A DNA stretch of 34,092 nt from Alistipes sp. (GTDB taxonomy: Bacteria; Bacteroidota; Bacteroidia; Bacteroidales; Rikenellaceae). The stretch covers positions 1 through 34,092 of the forward strand of contig JAFZFX010000053.1 of assembly GCA_017555695.1 (NCBI GenBank), given 5' to 3'. Made by a program: the position numbers and the translations under genes. The number at the start of each line of letters is the position of its first letter. Within the stretch, counting starts at the first letter, position 1. Shown piece by piece: positions 7,281-16,377 of this stretch. Below the pieces are notes generated by a model. The model saw only the letters and a list, made by a program, of their open reading frames with translations. It ran no database searches and was not told where the DNA came from.

Positions 7281-9086
7281 ATGCAAAAAATTCGCAACAT
7301 CGCAATAATTGCACACGTTGACCACGGCAAGACAACATTGGTAGATAAAATGATTCTTGCGGGTCATCTTCTGCGTACAGAGACCAATAATGGCGACCTT
7401 ATTATGGATAACAACGACCTGGAGCGTGAGAGAGGTATCACCATCCTGTCGAAGAATGTGTCTGTAATCTACAAGGACTATAAAATCAATATCATCGATA
7501 CTCCGGGGCACGCCGACTTCGGTGGCGAGGTTGAGCGTGTGCTCAATATGTGTGACGGAGTGTTGCTCCTGGTTGATGCCTTCGAGGGTACTATGCCGCA
7601 GACTCGTTTTGTGTTGCAGAAGGCTCTCTCGTTGGGTAAGAAGCCTATCGTTGTAATCAATAAGGTGGATAAGCCCAACTGCCGTCCCGAGGTGGTTAAT
7701 GAGCAGGTCTTCGACCTTATGTTCTCGCTCGATGCTACCGAGGAACAGCTCGACTATAAGACTATCTATGGCTCTGCCAAGCAGGGTTGGATGTCACATA
7801 TCTGGAACGAACCTACTGACTCTATCGCTCCGCTTTTGGATGCCATCATCGACGAGATTCCCGCTCCCGAGGTTGTAGAGGGTACACCCCAGATGTTGGT
7901 TACATCGTTGGAGTATTCGCCCTATGTGGGTCGTATCGCAGTCGGTAAGCTTACTCGTGGTGAGTTGAGCGCTGGACAGAATGTGGTGCTTGCCAAGCGT
8001 GATGGCGAGACTATGATTAAGACTCGCATCAAGGAGTTGATGGTATTCGATGGTCTGGGCAAGAAGAAGGTTGAGAAGGTCGAGTGTGGTGAGATTTGTG
8101 CTATGGTCGGAATCGAGGGTTTCGAGATTGGAGATACCATCTGCGACTATGAGAATCCCGAGCCATTGCCTCCTATCGCAATCGATGAGCCTACGATGTC
8201 TATGTTGTTTACAATCAATAACTCTCCCTTCTTTGGTCGTGATGGTAAGTTCGTTACCTCTCGCCACTTGAAGGAGCGTCTCGACCGCGAGTTGGAGCGT
8301 AACCTCGCTCTGCGTATTGAGCCGGGCTTGAACGCCGACTCTTTCGTGGTGTATGGTCGTGGTGTGTTGCATCTCTCGGTTTTGGTTGAGACTATGCGTC
8401 GCGAGGGTTATGAGTTGCAGGTTGGACAGCCCAAGGTTATCATCAAGGAGATTGATGGTGTGAAGTGCGAGCCCGTTGAGGAGATGACCGTAGATTGCCC
8501 CGATGAGTGTGCAGGTACAGTTATCGAACTTGTAACCAAGCGCAAGGGTAATCTTACAAATATGAACTCTGATGGCGAGCGTACTCGTCTGGAGTTTTTG
8601 GTGCCTTCGCGCGGTATCATCGGTCTGCGTTCTACTATGCTGACCGCTACGGCTGGTGAGGCTATTATGACCCACCGTCTGCGCGATTTCGAGCCTTGGA
8701 TGGGTGAGATTGAGATGCGCACAAATGGTTCGCTCATTGCGTCGGAGACAGGTACTGCCTATGCGTATTCTATTGATAAGTTGCAGGATAGAGGTCGTTT
8801 CTTTATCTCGCCTATGGACGAGGTTTACTGCGGTCAGGTGGTTGGCGAGAGCACTCGCTCGGGTGATATCACAATCAATGTCACCAAGGCCAAGCAGCTC
8901 ACCAATATGCGTGCTTCGGGTGCTGACGATAAGGCCGTTATTGTGCCTCCCAAGGTCTTCTCGCTGGAGGAGGCTCTGGAGTATATCAAGGCCGACGAGT
9001 ATGTTGAGGTTACTCCCAAGGCTATGCGCCTAAGAAAGATTCTCCTGAACGAGGTGGATCGTAAGCGCGCCGCCAAGCAGGAGTAG
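7281..9086 (+). CDS. typA: Ribosome-binding translational GTPase TypA/BipA
   Basis: A 601-aa translational GTPase of the EF-G superfamily that binds the ribosome and supports assembly of the large subunit and growth under stress. G-domain motifs: [10 protein letters not shown] (G1), RERGITI (G2), [16 protein letters not shown] (G3), NKVDK (G4). Then come domain II, the EF-G III/V-like domains ([20 protein letters not shown]) and the BipA-specific C-terminal domain ending KRAAKQE. The ATG at 7281 gives the usual [16 protein letters not shown] start; the frame is open upstream to 7209, but that segment contains the promoter. Codon use is strongly biased (CGT, GGT, AAG), as in well-expressed genes. 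Confidence 0.96.
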   Translation: MQKIRNIAIIAHVDHGKTTLVDKMILAGHLLRTETNNGDLIMDNNDLERERGITILSKNVSVIYKDYKINIIDTPGHADFGGEVERVLNMCDGVLLLVDAFEGTMPQTRFVLQKALSLGKKPIVVINKVDKPNCRPEVVNEQVFDLMFSLDATEEQLDYKTIYGSAKQGWMSHIWNEPTDSIAPLLDAIIDEIPAPEVVEGTPQMLVTSLEYSPYVGRIAVGKLTRGELSAGQNVVLAKRDGETMIKTRIKELMVFDGLGKKKVEKVECGEICAMVGIEGFEIGDTICDYENPEPLPPIAIDEPTMSMLFTINNSPFFGRDGKFVTSRHLKERLDRELERNLALRIEPGLNADSFVVYGRGVLHLSVLVETMRREGYELQVGQPKVIIKEIDGVKCEPVEEMTVDCPDECAGTVIELVTKRKGNLTNMNSDGERTRLEFLVPSRGIIGLRSTMLTATAGEAIMTHRLRDFEPWMGEIEMRTNGSLIASETGTAYAYSIDKLQDRGRFFISPMDEVYCGQVVGESTRSGDITINVTKAKQLTNMRASGADDKAVIVPPKVFSLEEALEYIKADEYVEVTPKAMRLRKILLNEVDRKRAAKQE

Positions 9087-9124
9087 TTGAGAGTGATAAA
9101 GCAATCACAAAACTATAATTCCAT

Positions 9125-9169
9125 TCAGCCGAATTGTGCCTAGAGCATAGTTCGGCTGATTTGTTTTCT
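9125..9169 (+). terminator. Terminator of typA
   Basis: TCAGCCGAA (9125-9133) pairs with TTCGGCTGA (9151-9159), a 9-bp stem with a 17-nt loop, followed by the T-rich tract TTTGTTTTC. Confidence 0.7.
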
Positions 9170-9275
9170 CTCCATAGGCGAGCGGAAAAGGCTCAAAAAG
9201 CGTGTTGAGTAATAAAAATATAGCGTTTGCCCTACTTTTATTTGCGTTTATTCAGTGTTTTTAGACTTTTTTTGA

Positions 9276-9283
9276 TAAATTTG
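9276..9283 (+). promoter_or_regulatory. -7 box for the nadBCA operon
   Basis: TAAATTTG fits TAnnTTTG, 24 nt before the nadB start. No good -33 box is seen at the usual distance, which could mean an activator or a weak promoter. No known NAD-responsive operator was recognised. Confidence 0.5.
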
Positions 9284-9306
9284 CATCATTATATACATAG
9301 AGTAAA

Positions 9307-10935
9307 ATGCATAAGTTTGATTACATAATCGTGGGTAGTGGCCTTGCGGGTTTGTATGCTGCGTATAAGGCATCATTCAAGGGTAGTGTCGCTATCATCA
9401 CGAAATCACTGTTGCGCGAAAGTAATTCATTTAATGCTCAAGGTGGTATAGCCGTTGTGACGGCTTGTGACGATGATCCCCAGATTCACAAATCTGATAC
9501 CCTGATTGCAGGTCGTGGTTTGTGCGAGGAGGCGTCGGTTGATATTTTGGTTAATGACGGTCCCGACCGTATTGCTGAAATCATTGCCGAAGGAATGAAG
9601 TTCGACACCGAGGGCGGTGCGCTGGCTCTCGGTCTGGAGGGTGGCCACCACAAACGCCGTATCTTGCACGCAGGAGGTGATTCTACTGGTAAGTGGACCA
9701 CCGAGTTTGTCATCTCGAAGGTTGCCGAGCGACCAAATGTCGAGGTTTTCGAGAATACCACTCTGCTCGATTTGCTCATTAGCGATGGTGTATGCTATGG
9801 CGTGCGATGCTGGAGCGAGAATGAAAAACTTGCCGCAGAGGGTAGCGACAATGGTAGCGAGGTGTTGCTCTACGCCAACCATGTGTTCCTCACTTCGGGC
9901 GGTACATCGGCTATCTATGCACGTACCACCAACCCCGAAACAACAGTGGGTGACGGTCTTGCTATTGCTTACAATGCTGGTTGCCGTATCGTCGATATGG
10001 AGTTTATCCAGTTCCACCCCTCGGCACTCTATCAGAAAGATTCTACCAAAGCTATACTCATCAGCGAGGCCGTGAGAGGCGAGGGCGCACATCTGCTCGA
10101 TAAGCGTGGTCGCCGTTTTATGGTGCCCATTCACGAGTTGGCAGAGTTGGCTCCGCGCGATATTGTGGCTCGCTCAATCTTCAAGCAGATGCAGAAGGAT
10201 GGTGTGCCCAATGTGACTCTCTCACTTCGCCACCTCGATAGCGCAAAGATTCTCAAGCGCTTCCCTGGTATTCAGGCTAAGTGCAAGGAGTATGGTCACG
10301 ACCTTACGCAGGAGATTCCCGTAGCACCTGCAGCACACTATACCGTGGGTGGTATCGCCTCAAACCTTAATGGTAGAACCGACATCGGCCGCTTGTATGT
10401 GTGCGGAGAGATTGCCGCTACGGGTATTATGGGTGCTAACCGTCTGGCTTCAAACTCTCTTATCGAGTGCCTCGTTTTCGCTAACCGCGCTGTCGAGGAT
10501 TCAGTTCAGGTGGGTCAGGCGTTGCAGACTCCCCATTTCGATAAGAAGTTCTGCCGCGACGATGCCAACAGCGAGGCTTATGTAGCACTCAAAAGCGAGA
10601 TTTCAAATATTATGAATCGCTACGCCGGCATTGTCCGTAGCGAAGAGGGTCTGACCAAAGGTCTTAACAAAATTGCCGCTCTGAAGGCTCAGCTCGAAGA
10701 GCGAGTTGCCGCGAGGGGAGGCGAGTGCCGTGAGTTCTACGAGGAGGCTTCACGCCGACTGCTCACTGTAGCGTCGCTCATTATGACCCCTGCGCTGATG
10801 CGTAAGGAGAGCCGAGGCGGTCATTATCGAGAGGATTACGCTTGTGCCGATGAGGCTTTTGCAGTACACTCGGTACAACAGAAAGGAAAAGATATTACAA
10901 CGGCAGAGGTAAATGCCAACTGTTTCAATTTTTAG
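9307..10935 (+). CDS. nadB: L-aspartate oxidase
   Basis: A 542-aa flavoprotein that oxidises L-aspartate to iminoaspartate, the first step of de novo NAD synthesis. FAD-binding GSGLAGLYAAYKAS is at residue 9 onward. The succinate dehydrogenase/fumarate reductase flavoprotein motifs follow: SNSFNAQGGIAVV, GGHHKRRILHAGGDSTGK, MEFIQFHPSAL, EAVRGEGAHL, PAAHYTVGGI and ASNSLIECLVFANRAVED. The C-terminal helical domain is present (about 430-540). It is the first gene of nadBCA. In an anaerobe the electron acceptor is probably fumarate rather than oxygen; this is inferred from the family, not the sequence. Confidence 0.95.
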   Translation: MHKFDYIIVGSGLAGLYAAYKASFKGSVAIITKSLLRESNSFNAQGGIAVVTACDDDPQIHKSDTLIAGRGLCEEASVDILVNDGPDRIAEIIAEGMKFDTEGGALALGLEGGHHKRRILHAGGDSTGKWTTEFVISKVAERPNVEVFENTTLLDLLISDGVCYGVRCWSENEKLAAEGSDNGSEVLLYANHVFLTSGGTSAIYARTTNPETTVGDGLAIAYNAGCRIVDMEFIQFHPSALYQKDSTKAILISEAVRGEGAHLLDKRGRRFMVPIHELAELAPRDIVARSIFKQMQKDGVPNVTLSLRHLDSAKILKRFPGIQAKCKEYGHDLTQEIPVAPAAHYTVGGIASNLNGRTDIGRLYVCGEIAATGIMGANRLASNSLIECLVFANRAVEDSVQVGQALQTPHFDKKFCRDDANSEAYVALKSEISNIMNRYAGIVRSEEGLTKGLNKIAALKAQLEERVAARGGECREFYEEASRRLLTVASLIMTPALMRKESRGGHYREDYACADEAFAVHSVQQKGKDITTAEVNANCFNF

Positions 10936-10948
10936 ATACTACACAACT

Positions 10949-11797
10949 ATGCAGTACGAGAATTTAATCAAGAAGTTAATCGACCTCGGTATTGAGGAGG
11001 ATATTAATACGGGCGATGTGACAACCGACTCTATCATCCCCGCAACGATGAATGCTGTGGCAACAATGACTGCCAAGCAGGAGGGTGTTATTTCGGGCTT
11101 GAGCATCGTTAAGATGGTTTACGACTACTTCCAGCCCGATGCAGTTTTCACTCCCTATTTCAACGATGGCGACTTTGTTAAGAAGGGCGATGTGATTCTG
11201 AAAATCGAGGCTACCTATCCTACGCTATTGCGTGGCGAGCGTCTTTCGCTCAACATCTTCCAGCGTATGTGCGGTATCGCTACCGAGACTGCCAAGTATG
11301 TGAAGGAGTTGGCTGCAACTCACACAGAGTTGCTCGATACTCGCAAGACTGCACCTGGTCTGCGTGTGTTGGATAAGATGGCTGTTAAGCACGGCGGCGG
11401 TACTAACCACCGTATGGGCCTCTACGATATGGCAATGATTAAGGATAACCACATCAAGATGGCTGGTGGTATCACAAAGGCTGTTGAGCAGGTTCGTGCC
11501 AATATCACTCCCGATATTAAGATTGAGGTTGAGACTACCAACCTCGACGAGGTGCGCGAGGCTATTGCTGCTGGTGCCGACATCATTATGCTCGACAATA
11601 TGGATAACGCCACAATGACAGAGGCTGTCGAGATTATCAAGGCTGCCGACAAGGGCATCAAGACCGAGGCGTCGGGTAATATGAATATCCCCCGTCTGAA
11701 GGAGGTTGCAGCTACGGGTGTGGACTACATCAGCGTAGGTGCGCTTACCCATACCGTTAAGGCTATGGATATAAGTATGAATATTCAGGTAGAATAG
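10949..11797 (+). CDS. nadC: Nicotinate-nucleotide pyrophosphorylase (carboxylating), quinolinate phosphoribosyltransferase
   Basis: A 282-aa type II phosphoribosyltransferase that makes nicotinate mononucleotide from quinolinate and PRPP with loss of CO2. Motifs: GDVTTDSIIP near the N-terminus, ERLSLNIFQRMCGIAT, LDTRKTAPGLRVLDKMAVKH, GGGTNHRMGLYDMAMIKDNH and the C-terminal SVGALTHTVKAMDISM. The ATG at 10949 follows the nadB stop by 13 nt. The open frame continues upstream into nadB, but those residues are not conserved. It is the middle gene of nadBCA. Confidence 0.95.
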   Translation: MQYENLIKKLIDLGIEEDINTGDVTTDSIIPATMNAVATMTAKQEGVISGLSIVKMVYDYFQPDAVFTPYFNDGDFVKKGDVILKIEATYPTLLRGERLSLNIFQRMCGIATETAKYVKELAATHTELLDTRKTAPGLRVLDKMAVKHGGGTNHRMGLYDMAMIKDNHIKMAGGITKAVEQVRANITPDIKIEVETTNLDEVREAIAAGADIIMLDNMDNATMTEAVEIIKAADKGIKTEASGNMNIPRLKEVAATGVDYISVGALTHTVKAMDISMNIQVE

Positions 11798-11813
11798 GTT
11801 TTTATAGACGATT

Positions 11814-12749
11814 ATGGCTACACGCGAAGAACTTATTGCACGCATCAAGCAGCTCAAGCAAGAGAAGGATGCTGTCATATTGGCTCACTACTACACCCGT
11901 GACGAGGTGCAGGAGGTGGCCGATTTTCTGGGTGACTCGCTGGCTTTGTCAATCAAGGCTCGCGACATCAAGGCTGGAACAATCCTCTTTGCTGGAGTGA
12001 ATTTTATGGCCGAGACAGCCAAGGTGTTATCTCCCGACAAGAAGGTGCTTATCCCTGTGCCCGAGGCTGGCTGTTCATTGGCTGAGTCTTGTGATGCGGC
12101 CGACTTTGCAGCTTTCAAGGCGAAGTATCCCGACCATAAGGTTGTATCTTATGTCAATACCTCTGTGGGTGTGAAGGCTCTCACCGATGTGTGCTGTACA
12201 TCGTCAAATGCGTTGCAGGTTGTGGAGAGTATCCCCAGTGAGCAACCCATAATCTTTGCCCCTGACAGAAATCTGGGCGCATACATCCAGAAACTTACAG
12301 GTCGTGATAATATGGTTATCTGGGATGGTGCTTGCACCGTTCACGAGGAGTTTTCATTAGAGAAGATTCTCGAGCTGAAGCGTCAGCATCCCGCAGCCAA
12401 GGTTGTTGTACACCCCGAGTGTAAGGCCTATATTGCCGAGGTGGCTGACTATGTAGGTTCTACGGCTGGCATCCTTACTTATTGCAACGAGTCGGAGGCT
12501 ACTGAGTTCATCGTGGTAACCGAGGCTGGTATCTTGGCCGAAATGCGCAAGCAGTGCCCCGACAAGACCTTTATCCCTGCACCTCCGATTGACTCCACTT
12601 GTGGTTGTAACGAGTGCCACTATATGAAGATGGTTACTCTGGAGAACATTATCAGCTGTCTGGAGAACGAGAGCCCCGAGGTGGTGCTTGACGAGCCTAC
12701 TCGCCTTGCGGCCGAGAGATCTATCGTAAATATGGTGAATATAAAATAA
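11814..12749 (+). CDS. nadA: Quinolinate synthase (4Fe-4S enzyme)
   Basis: A 311-aa enzyme condensing iminoaspartate with dihydroxyacetone phosphate to quinolinate. AHYYTRDEVQEVADFLGDSL near the N-terminus is the DHAP-binding region. The cluster-ligand cysteine regions are present: DVCC at 125-128, HPEC with Cys203, and CGCNEC at 263-268. Length is typical of the compact NadA form. It begins 16 nt after nadC and ends the operon; a terminator follows at 12784. The oxygen-labile cluster fits an anaerobic host. Confidence 0.95.
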   Translation: MATREELIARIKQLKQEKDAVILAHYYTRDEVQEVADFLGDSLALSIKARDIKAGTILFAGVNFMAETAKVLSPDKKVLIPVPEAGCSLAESCDAADFAAFKAKYPDHKVVSYVNTSVGVKALTDVCCTSSNALQVVESIPSEQPIIFAPDRNLGAYIQKLTGRDNMVIWDGACTVHEEFSLEKILELKRQHPAAKVVVHPECKAYIAEVADYVGSTAGILTYCNESEATEFIVVTEAGILAEMRKQCPDKTFIPAPPIDSTCGCNECHYMKMVTLENIISCLENESPEVVLDEPTRLAAERSIVNMVNIK

Positions 12750-12783
12750 CGGCTACTGAGGTTGCCGAAATGACCAAACAATA

Positions 12784-12820
12784 GGGCGAGCAAGTCATTG
12801 ACTGCGCGCCCTTTTTTATT
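12784..12820 (+). terminator. Terminator of nadBCA
   Basis: GGGCG (12784-12788) pairs with CGCCC (about 12807-12811), and an inner AGTC/GACT stem continues around an ATT loop. The stem is followed by TTTTTTATTTT. Confidence 0.75.
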
Positions 12821-12904
12821 TTCTGTGTGTTGTAAGTGGGGTAGCGCTATTAGCCATCCGAAATAAAATTTACATTAACCGCAACAACTTTCCTGAAAAA
12901 GTAT

Positions 12905-12912
12905 TACCTTTG
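12905..12912 (+). promoter_or_regulatory. -7 box for the thiamine uptake operon
   Basis: TACCTTTG fits TAnnTTTG and lies just before the riboswitch, so transcription would begin at about 12918. No clear -33 box is visible. Confidence 0.55.
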
Positions 12913-12917
12913 CCGCA

Positions 12918-13022
12918 GATAATCATAAGGGGTGCCTTACTATCAGGCTGAGATTATACCCATTGAACCGGATACGGGTAATGCTGAGACCGGGATATGC
13001 ATAATCAACATTCAATCCCCTT
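12918..13022 (+). promoter_or_regulatory. TPP riboswitch (THI element)
   Basis: The conserved thi-box core is present in order: AAGGGGTGCC (12927-12936), CTGAGATTATACCCATTGAA (from about 12948), CCGGATACGGGTAATGC and a closing GATATGCATAATCA. This is the thiamine-pyrophosphate aptamer. The following sequence TTCAATCCCCTT (13011-13022) is complementary to two aptamer pieces: ATTGAA at 12962-12967 and AAGGGG at 12927-12932. It is a plausible switching strand. No strong terminator separates it from the receptor start at 13060, so control of translation or premature termination are both open. Confidence 0.93.
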
Positions 13023-13059
13023 TTCGTGTTTTTAACTAATTAACTATTAATTAAAAGTT

Positions 13060-15312
13060 ATGAAAAGGATTCTATTTCCACTCGCGCTTGTGGGTGCGTT
13101 CATCGTGTCGCACACCCAGCTGGCAACGGCCAAGGCCAATCAACCACACATTAATGATGACTCGTTGCGCCATTACGATGTTGAACTCGTAGAGGTGGCT
13201 TCAACGCGTGTCAAGAAGTCTTCGTCTGTAGCTCACACCAATGTTAGTAAAGAGCAGATTCAGAAAAACAGCTATGGCCTCGACATCCCGTCATTGCTGG
13301 CTCTTACCCCCTCTATGCTGGCTACTAACGAGACGGGTATCGGTATCGGCGCTACATCGGTGCGTATGCGAGGCAGTGATGCTACGCGACTCAATGTCAC
13401 AATCAACGGTATGCCGCTGAATAACCCCGACTCTCACTCCACCTATTGGTACGACACGCCCGACCTTATCTCGGCAGTGGGCGATATGCAGGTGCAGCGT
13501 GGTGCGGGCACTTCCACTAATGGCACGGGTGCATTTGGTGGTGCGATAAGTATGACTACGGCTGCCGCTACAACCGAGTTTGGTGGAGATGTGTCGTTGT
13601 CTTACGGCTCGTATAACACCAACAAGCAGAGTCTGCACATTGGTTCGGGTATGATGAAGGGCGGTTGGGTAGTAGATGCTCGCCTCTCGCATATTGGCTC
13701 GGATGGATATGTCGAGCGTGGCGCCACCGACCTTAAGTCCTATCTTTTGCAGGGAGCGCACTACGGCTCTCGTACAAGTGTTAAATTACTTTCGTTTGGT
13801 GGTAAGGCCAAGACTAATCTTACATATACGGGCGCAACAAAAGAGGAGATGGCTCTCTATGGCCGTCGCTACCATACCGAGGGTCAGTATGAGACCCCCG
13901 ACGGACCTTATGTTTTGGCAGACGGCACTCGTGTAAACTATTACGACGACCAGACCGACAACTATCTTCAGATTAACAATCAACTCATCATCAATCATCG
14001 TCCAAACGATAGCTGGGTGATGAATCTTACGGGCTATTACACCTATGGCTACGGCTTTTACAAGCAGTATAAGGACGACCGCACACTGCTCGAATATACC
14101 AATCTCGGTGTTGCTGATTACTCCATTGAGGCCGATATTGTGCGCCGCAAGATTATGCGTAACCATACGGCGGGCATCAACGCTACGGCAGGTTATACAG
14201 CCGACCACCTCTCTCTGCTGATGGGTGGCGCGTGGAGTTACTACACCTGCCCGCATTGGGGAGAGATTGATTGGATCGAGGGTTGGTCTAATAGCCCGAT
14301 TGATGGCCGCTGGTACGATAACGATGTGAAGAAGCAGGATGCCAATCTCTTTGTCAAGAGTTCTTGGCAACCTCTGTCGGGCCTTACTCTTTCGGCCGAT
14401 TTGCAGTATCGCTATGTCGGCTATCGCGCGTGGGGTGTGAACGATAATTTCGATTGGAATAGTATGCAGATGCAGCCAATCGATATTGACGAAAAATACC
14501 ACTTCTTGAATCCTCGTTTGGGTATCGATTACGCCTTTTCAGCCAATAGTAACATTTATCTTTCGGCCGCCATTGCGCACAAGGAGCCTACTCGCTCGGA
14601 CTTTACCGACAGATATATGTTTTCATCTGACGACACTATGCCCTCGCCCGAGCGTCTGTATGACTATGAGTTGGGCTATAACTTTGCCTCTCGCAGCTTG
14701 AGCCTCGGTCTTAACCTCTACTATATGCGTTACCGTGACCAGCTTATCCCTACGGGAATGGTGAACGACTCGTCCGATGCGCTGAATGTCAATGTTCCCG
14801 ATAGCTACCGCTATGGAGTGGAGATGATGGCAGCTCTGCACGCTACGCAGTGGTTAACATTGGGCGGTAGTGCCACCTGGAGTAGTAATAAGATTCTCAA
14901 CTACATCGACCTGCTTGCCGACAGCCCCACCTATGGTCAAAACCTCGGCAGAATGACCATTGCCTATTCGCCCGATATTATTGCGTCGGCCTATGCCGAT
15001 TTTCACTATCGTGGCGCAGAGGCTGTTATCCGCACCCAGTATATCGGTAAGCAGTACTTCACTAATAACGAGATTGAAGCGCTGACGCTAGATGCTTACA
15101 CCGTCACCAACCTCGAGCTTGCCTATACTCTCTCGCTGCGTTCCGAGCGAAAGGTGCGCTTCGGAGTGAATATATACAACCTTCTTAACCGTGAATATTG
15201 CAACAATGGCTACGGCTACTCCTATATGTGGAACGGCAAGCGCTACGACGAGGCCTACTACTTCCCGCAGGCTATGTTGCATATATTGGCTAATGTGAGT
15301 GTGAAATTTTAA
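13060..15312 (+). CDS. TonB-dependent outer-membrane receptor, probably for thiamine
   Basis: A 750-aa TonB-dependent transporter. Residues 1 to about 25 form a signal peptide (cut near TATAKA-type end; here LATAKA). A TonB-box-like VELVEVASTR is at about 41-50. The plug domain follows with SVRMRGSDATRLNVTINGMPLN and VQRGAGTSTNGTGAFGGAI. The remaining roughly 550 residues form the 22-strand barrel, ending in NVSVKF with a terminal Phe. It lacks the N-terminal CarboxypepD domain of SusC-type receptors. The upstream TPP riboswitch and downstream PnuT-like permease point to uptake of thiamine or its phosphates; the substrate is inferred from context only. Confidence 0.9.
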   Translation: MKRILFPLALVGAFIVSHTQLATAKANQPHINDDSLRHYDVELVEVASTRVKKSSSVAHTNVSKEQIQKNSYGLDIPSLLALTPSMLATNETGIGIGATSVRMRGSDATRLNVTINGMPLNNPDSHSTYWYDTPDLISAVGDMQVQRGAGTSTNGTGAFGGAISMTTAAATTEFGGDVSLSYGSYNTNKQSLHIGSGMMKGGWVVDARLSHIGSDGYVERGATDLKSYLLQGAHYGSRTSVKLLSFGGKAKTNLTYTGATKEEMALYGRRYHTEGQYETPDGPYVLADGTRVNYYDDQTDNYLQINNQLIINHRPNDSWVMNLTGYYTYGYGFYKQYKDDRTLLEYTNLGVADYSIEADIVRRKIMRNHTAGINATAGYTADHLSLLMGGAWSYYTCPHWGEIDWIEGWSNSPIDGRWYDNDVKKQDANLFVKSSWQPLSGLTLSADLQYRYVGYRAWGVNDNFDWNSMQMQPIDIDEKYHFLNPRLGIDYAFSANSNIYLSAAIAHKEPTRSDFTDRYMFSSDDTMPSPERLYDYELGYNFASRSLSLGLNLYYMRYRDQLIPTGMVNDSSDALNVNVPDSYRYGVEMMAALHATQWLTLGGSATWSSNKILNYIDLLADSPTYGQNLGRMTIAYSPDIIASAYADFHYRGAEAVIRTQYIGKQYFTNNEIEALTLDAYTVTNLELAYTLSLRSERKVRFGVNIYNLLNREYCNNGYGYSYMWNGKRYDEAYYFPQAMLHILANVSVKF

Positions 15313-15328
15313 TTGAACGATATTACTG

Positions 15329-15913
15329 ATGGATTGGAAACTTGCGCTTCAGATAATAGGTGTCGCTCTCGGCCTATTGTATCTCTACCTCGAATATAGA
15401 GCTAACATCTGGCTGTGGGTTGTGGGCATTATTATGCCCGTTGTTCACGGTGTGCTCTACTTCCGCTCGGGACTCTATGCCGACTGCTCTATGCAGGTCT
15501 ATTATGTGCTGGCGGGTCTTTATGGCCTGGCTATGTGGCGGGGTAGTGGTTCGCACGGGCGCGAAGATAAACAACTATCCATCAATCATACGCCCCGAAC
15601 TTTGTGGTGGCGTATCGCTACAGTCTATGCTATGCTACATACCTCTATTTATATGTTGCTGGTGGCCTTTACCGATAGCAATGTGCCGTTTTGGGACTCA
15701 ATGACTACGGCAATGTGTATTGTGGCCTATTGGATGCTCTCGCGTAAATATATCGAGCAGTGGCTGGTGTGGCTTGTGGTGGATGTTGTGACCGTAGGGC
15801 TTTACCTATATAAAGATATTCCGCTTACGGCCTCGCTCTATTGCCTCTACTCGGTGCTGGCCATTGTTGGCTATAGGCGCTGGCGAGAGATGATGCTCAA
15901 AGGTGAGGCTTAA
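15329..15913 (+). CDS. pnuT: PnuC-family inner-membrane transporter, PnuT-type (thiamine)
   Basis: A 194-aa integral membrane protein with about seven hydrophobic segments. The N-terminal LYLYLEYRANIWLWVVGIIM and the YFRSGLYADCSMQVYYVLAG region are typical of PnuC/PnuT facilitators. The C-terminal segment contains WLVVDVVTVGLYLYKDIPL. PnuC takes nicotinamide riboside, but family members behind a TPP riboswitch and next to a TonB receptor are assigned to thiamine. Here uptake would be driven by intracellular phosphorylation; no thiamine kinase lies in this window. It starts 16 nt after the receptor stop, and its stop overlaps the convergent DUF454 gene by 3 nt. Confidence 0.85.
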   Translation: MDWKLALQIIGVALGLLYLYLEYRANIWLWVVGIIMPVVHGVLYFRSGLYADCSMQVYYVLAGLYGLAMWRGSGSHGREDKQLSINHTPRTLWWRIATVYAMLHTSIYMLLVAFTDSNVPFWDSMTTAMCIVAYWMLSRKYIEQWLVWLVVDVVTVGLYLYKDIPLTASLYCLYSVLAIVGYRRWREMMLKGEA

Positions 15914-16275
15914 CTCTTGAGCGTCTTGTAGGATAGTATGTGATAGGTGATGGCTGCCGCCATCGCAAAGAGCAGAATCTGTAGCCATATCATACCACTG
16001 CATACGCTCACGATGCAGTAACCTATGGTCAGCCATACGAGCGTTACCGACACCACCTTCACGCGTAGCGGTATTGCGCGATGCTCACGGAAGTTGCGAA
16101 TGTAAGGCCCGAGGTGTGGGTGGTTAATCAGCCACTCGTAGAGTCGTGGAGAACTGCGTACAAAGCACCACGCCGAGAGCAATAAAAGAGGAGTGGTTGG
16201 CAACAGCGGAAGGAAGATTCCAGCTATCGCTAACCCCAACGAGATTGCTCCTAATATGACTAAAACGATTTTCAC
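15910..16275 (-). CDS. DUF454 (YbaN-like) small membrane protein
   Basis: About 121 aa if a GTG at 16275 is used. The conserved segment ILGAISLGLAIAGIFLPLLP followed by TTPLLLLSAWCFVRSSPR is the DUF454 signature, and two more hydrophobic helices follow. The function of the family is unknown. The frame is open much further upstream (to 16485), but that stretch runs into the rpiB leader and is not conserved. No ATG fits. A -7-like TATTTTTG at 16287-16280 would put the RNA start almost at the GTG, so either a leaderless message or a different start is possible. The 3' end overlaps the PnuT stop. Confidence 0.8.
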   Translation of the reverse strand: MKIVLVILGAISLGLAIAGIFLPLLPTTPLLLLSAWCFVRSSPRLYEWLINHPHLGPYIRNFREHRAIPLRVKVVSVTLVWLTIGYCIVSVCSGMIWLQILLFAMAAAITYHILSYKTLKS

Positions 16276-16279
16276 GCCG

Positions 16280-16348
16280 CAAAAATAACTATTCACCAAT
16301 AAAATAGCGCCCAAGGTGGTCAAAAACTGTGAAAAATGTTTAATTTTG
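16280..16348. promoter_or_regulatory. Divergent -7 boxes for DUF454 gene (minus) and rpiB (plus)
   Basis: Minus-strand TATTTTTG is at 16287-16280. Plus-strand TAATTTTG is at 16341-16348, 30 nt before the rpiB ATG. Both fit TAnnTTTG; -33 boxes are not clear. Confidence 0.45.
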
Positions 16349-16377
16349 TGGCAAGAAAAATTATAAACACTTACAAT

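Noticed and set aside
7794-8675. Minus-strand open frame of 293 codons inside typA
   Set aside because: Antisense to a strongly conserved gene with biased codon use; the long frame is a by-product of that codon bias.
9307-15913. nadBCA and the thiamine genes as one cofactor operon
   Set aside because: A terminator at 12784-12820, a new -7 box and a TPP riboswitch separate them; they are neighbours, not one transcript.
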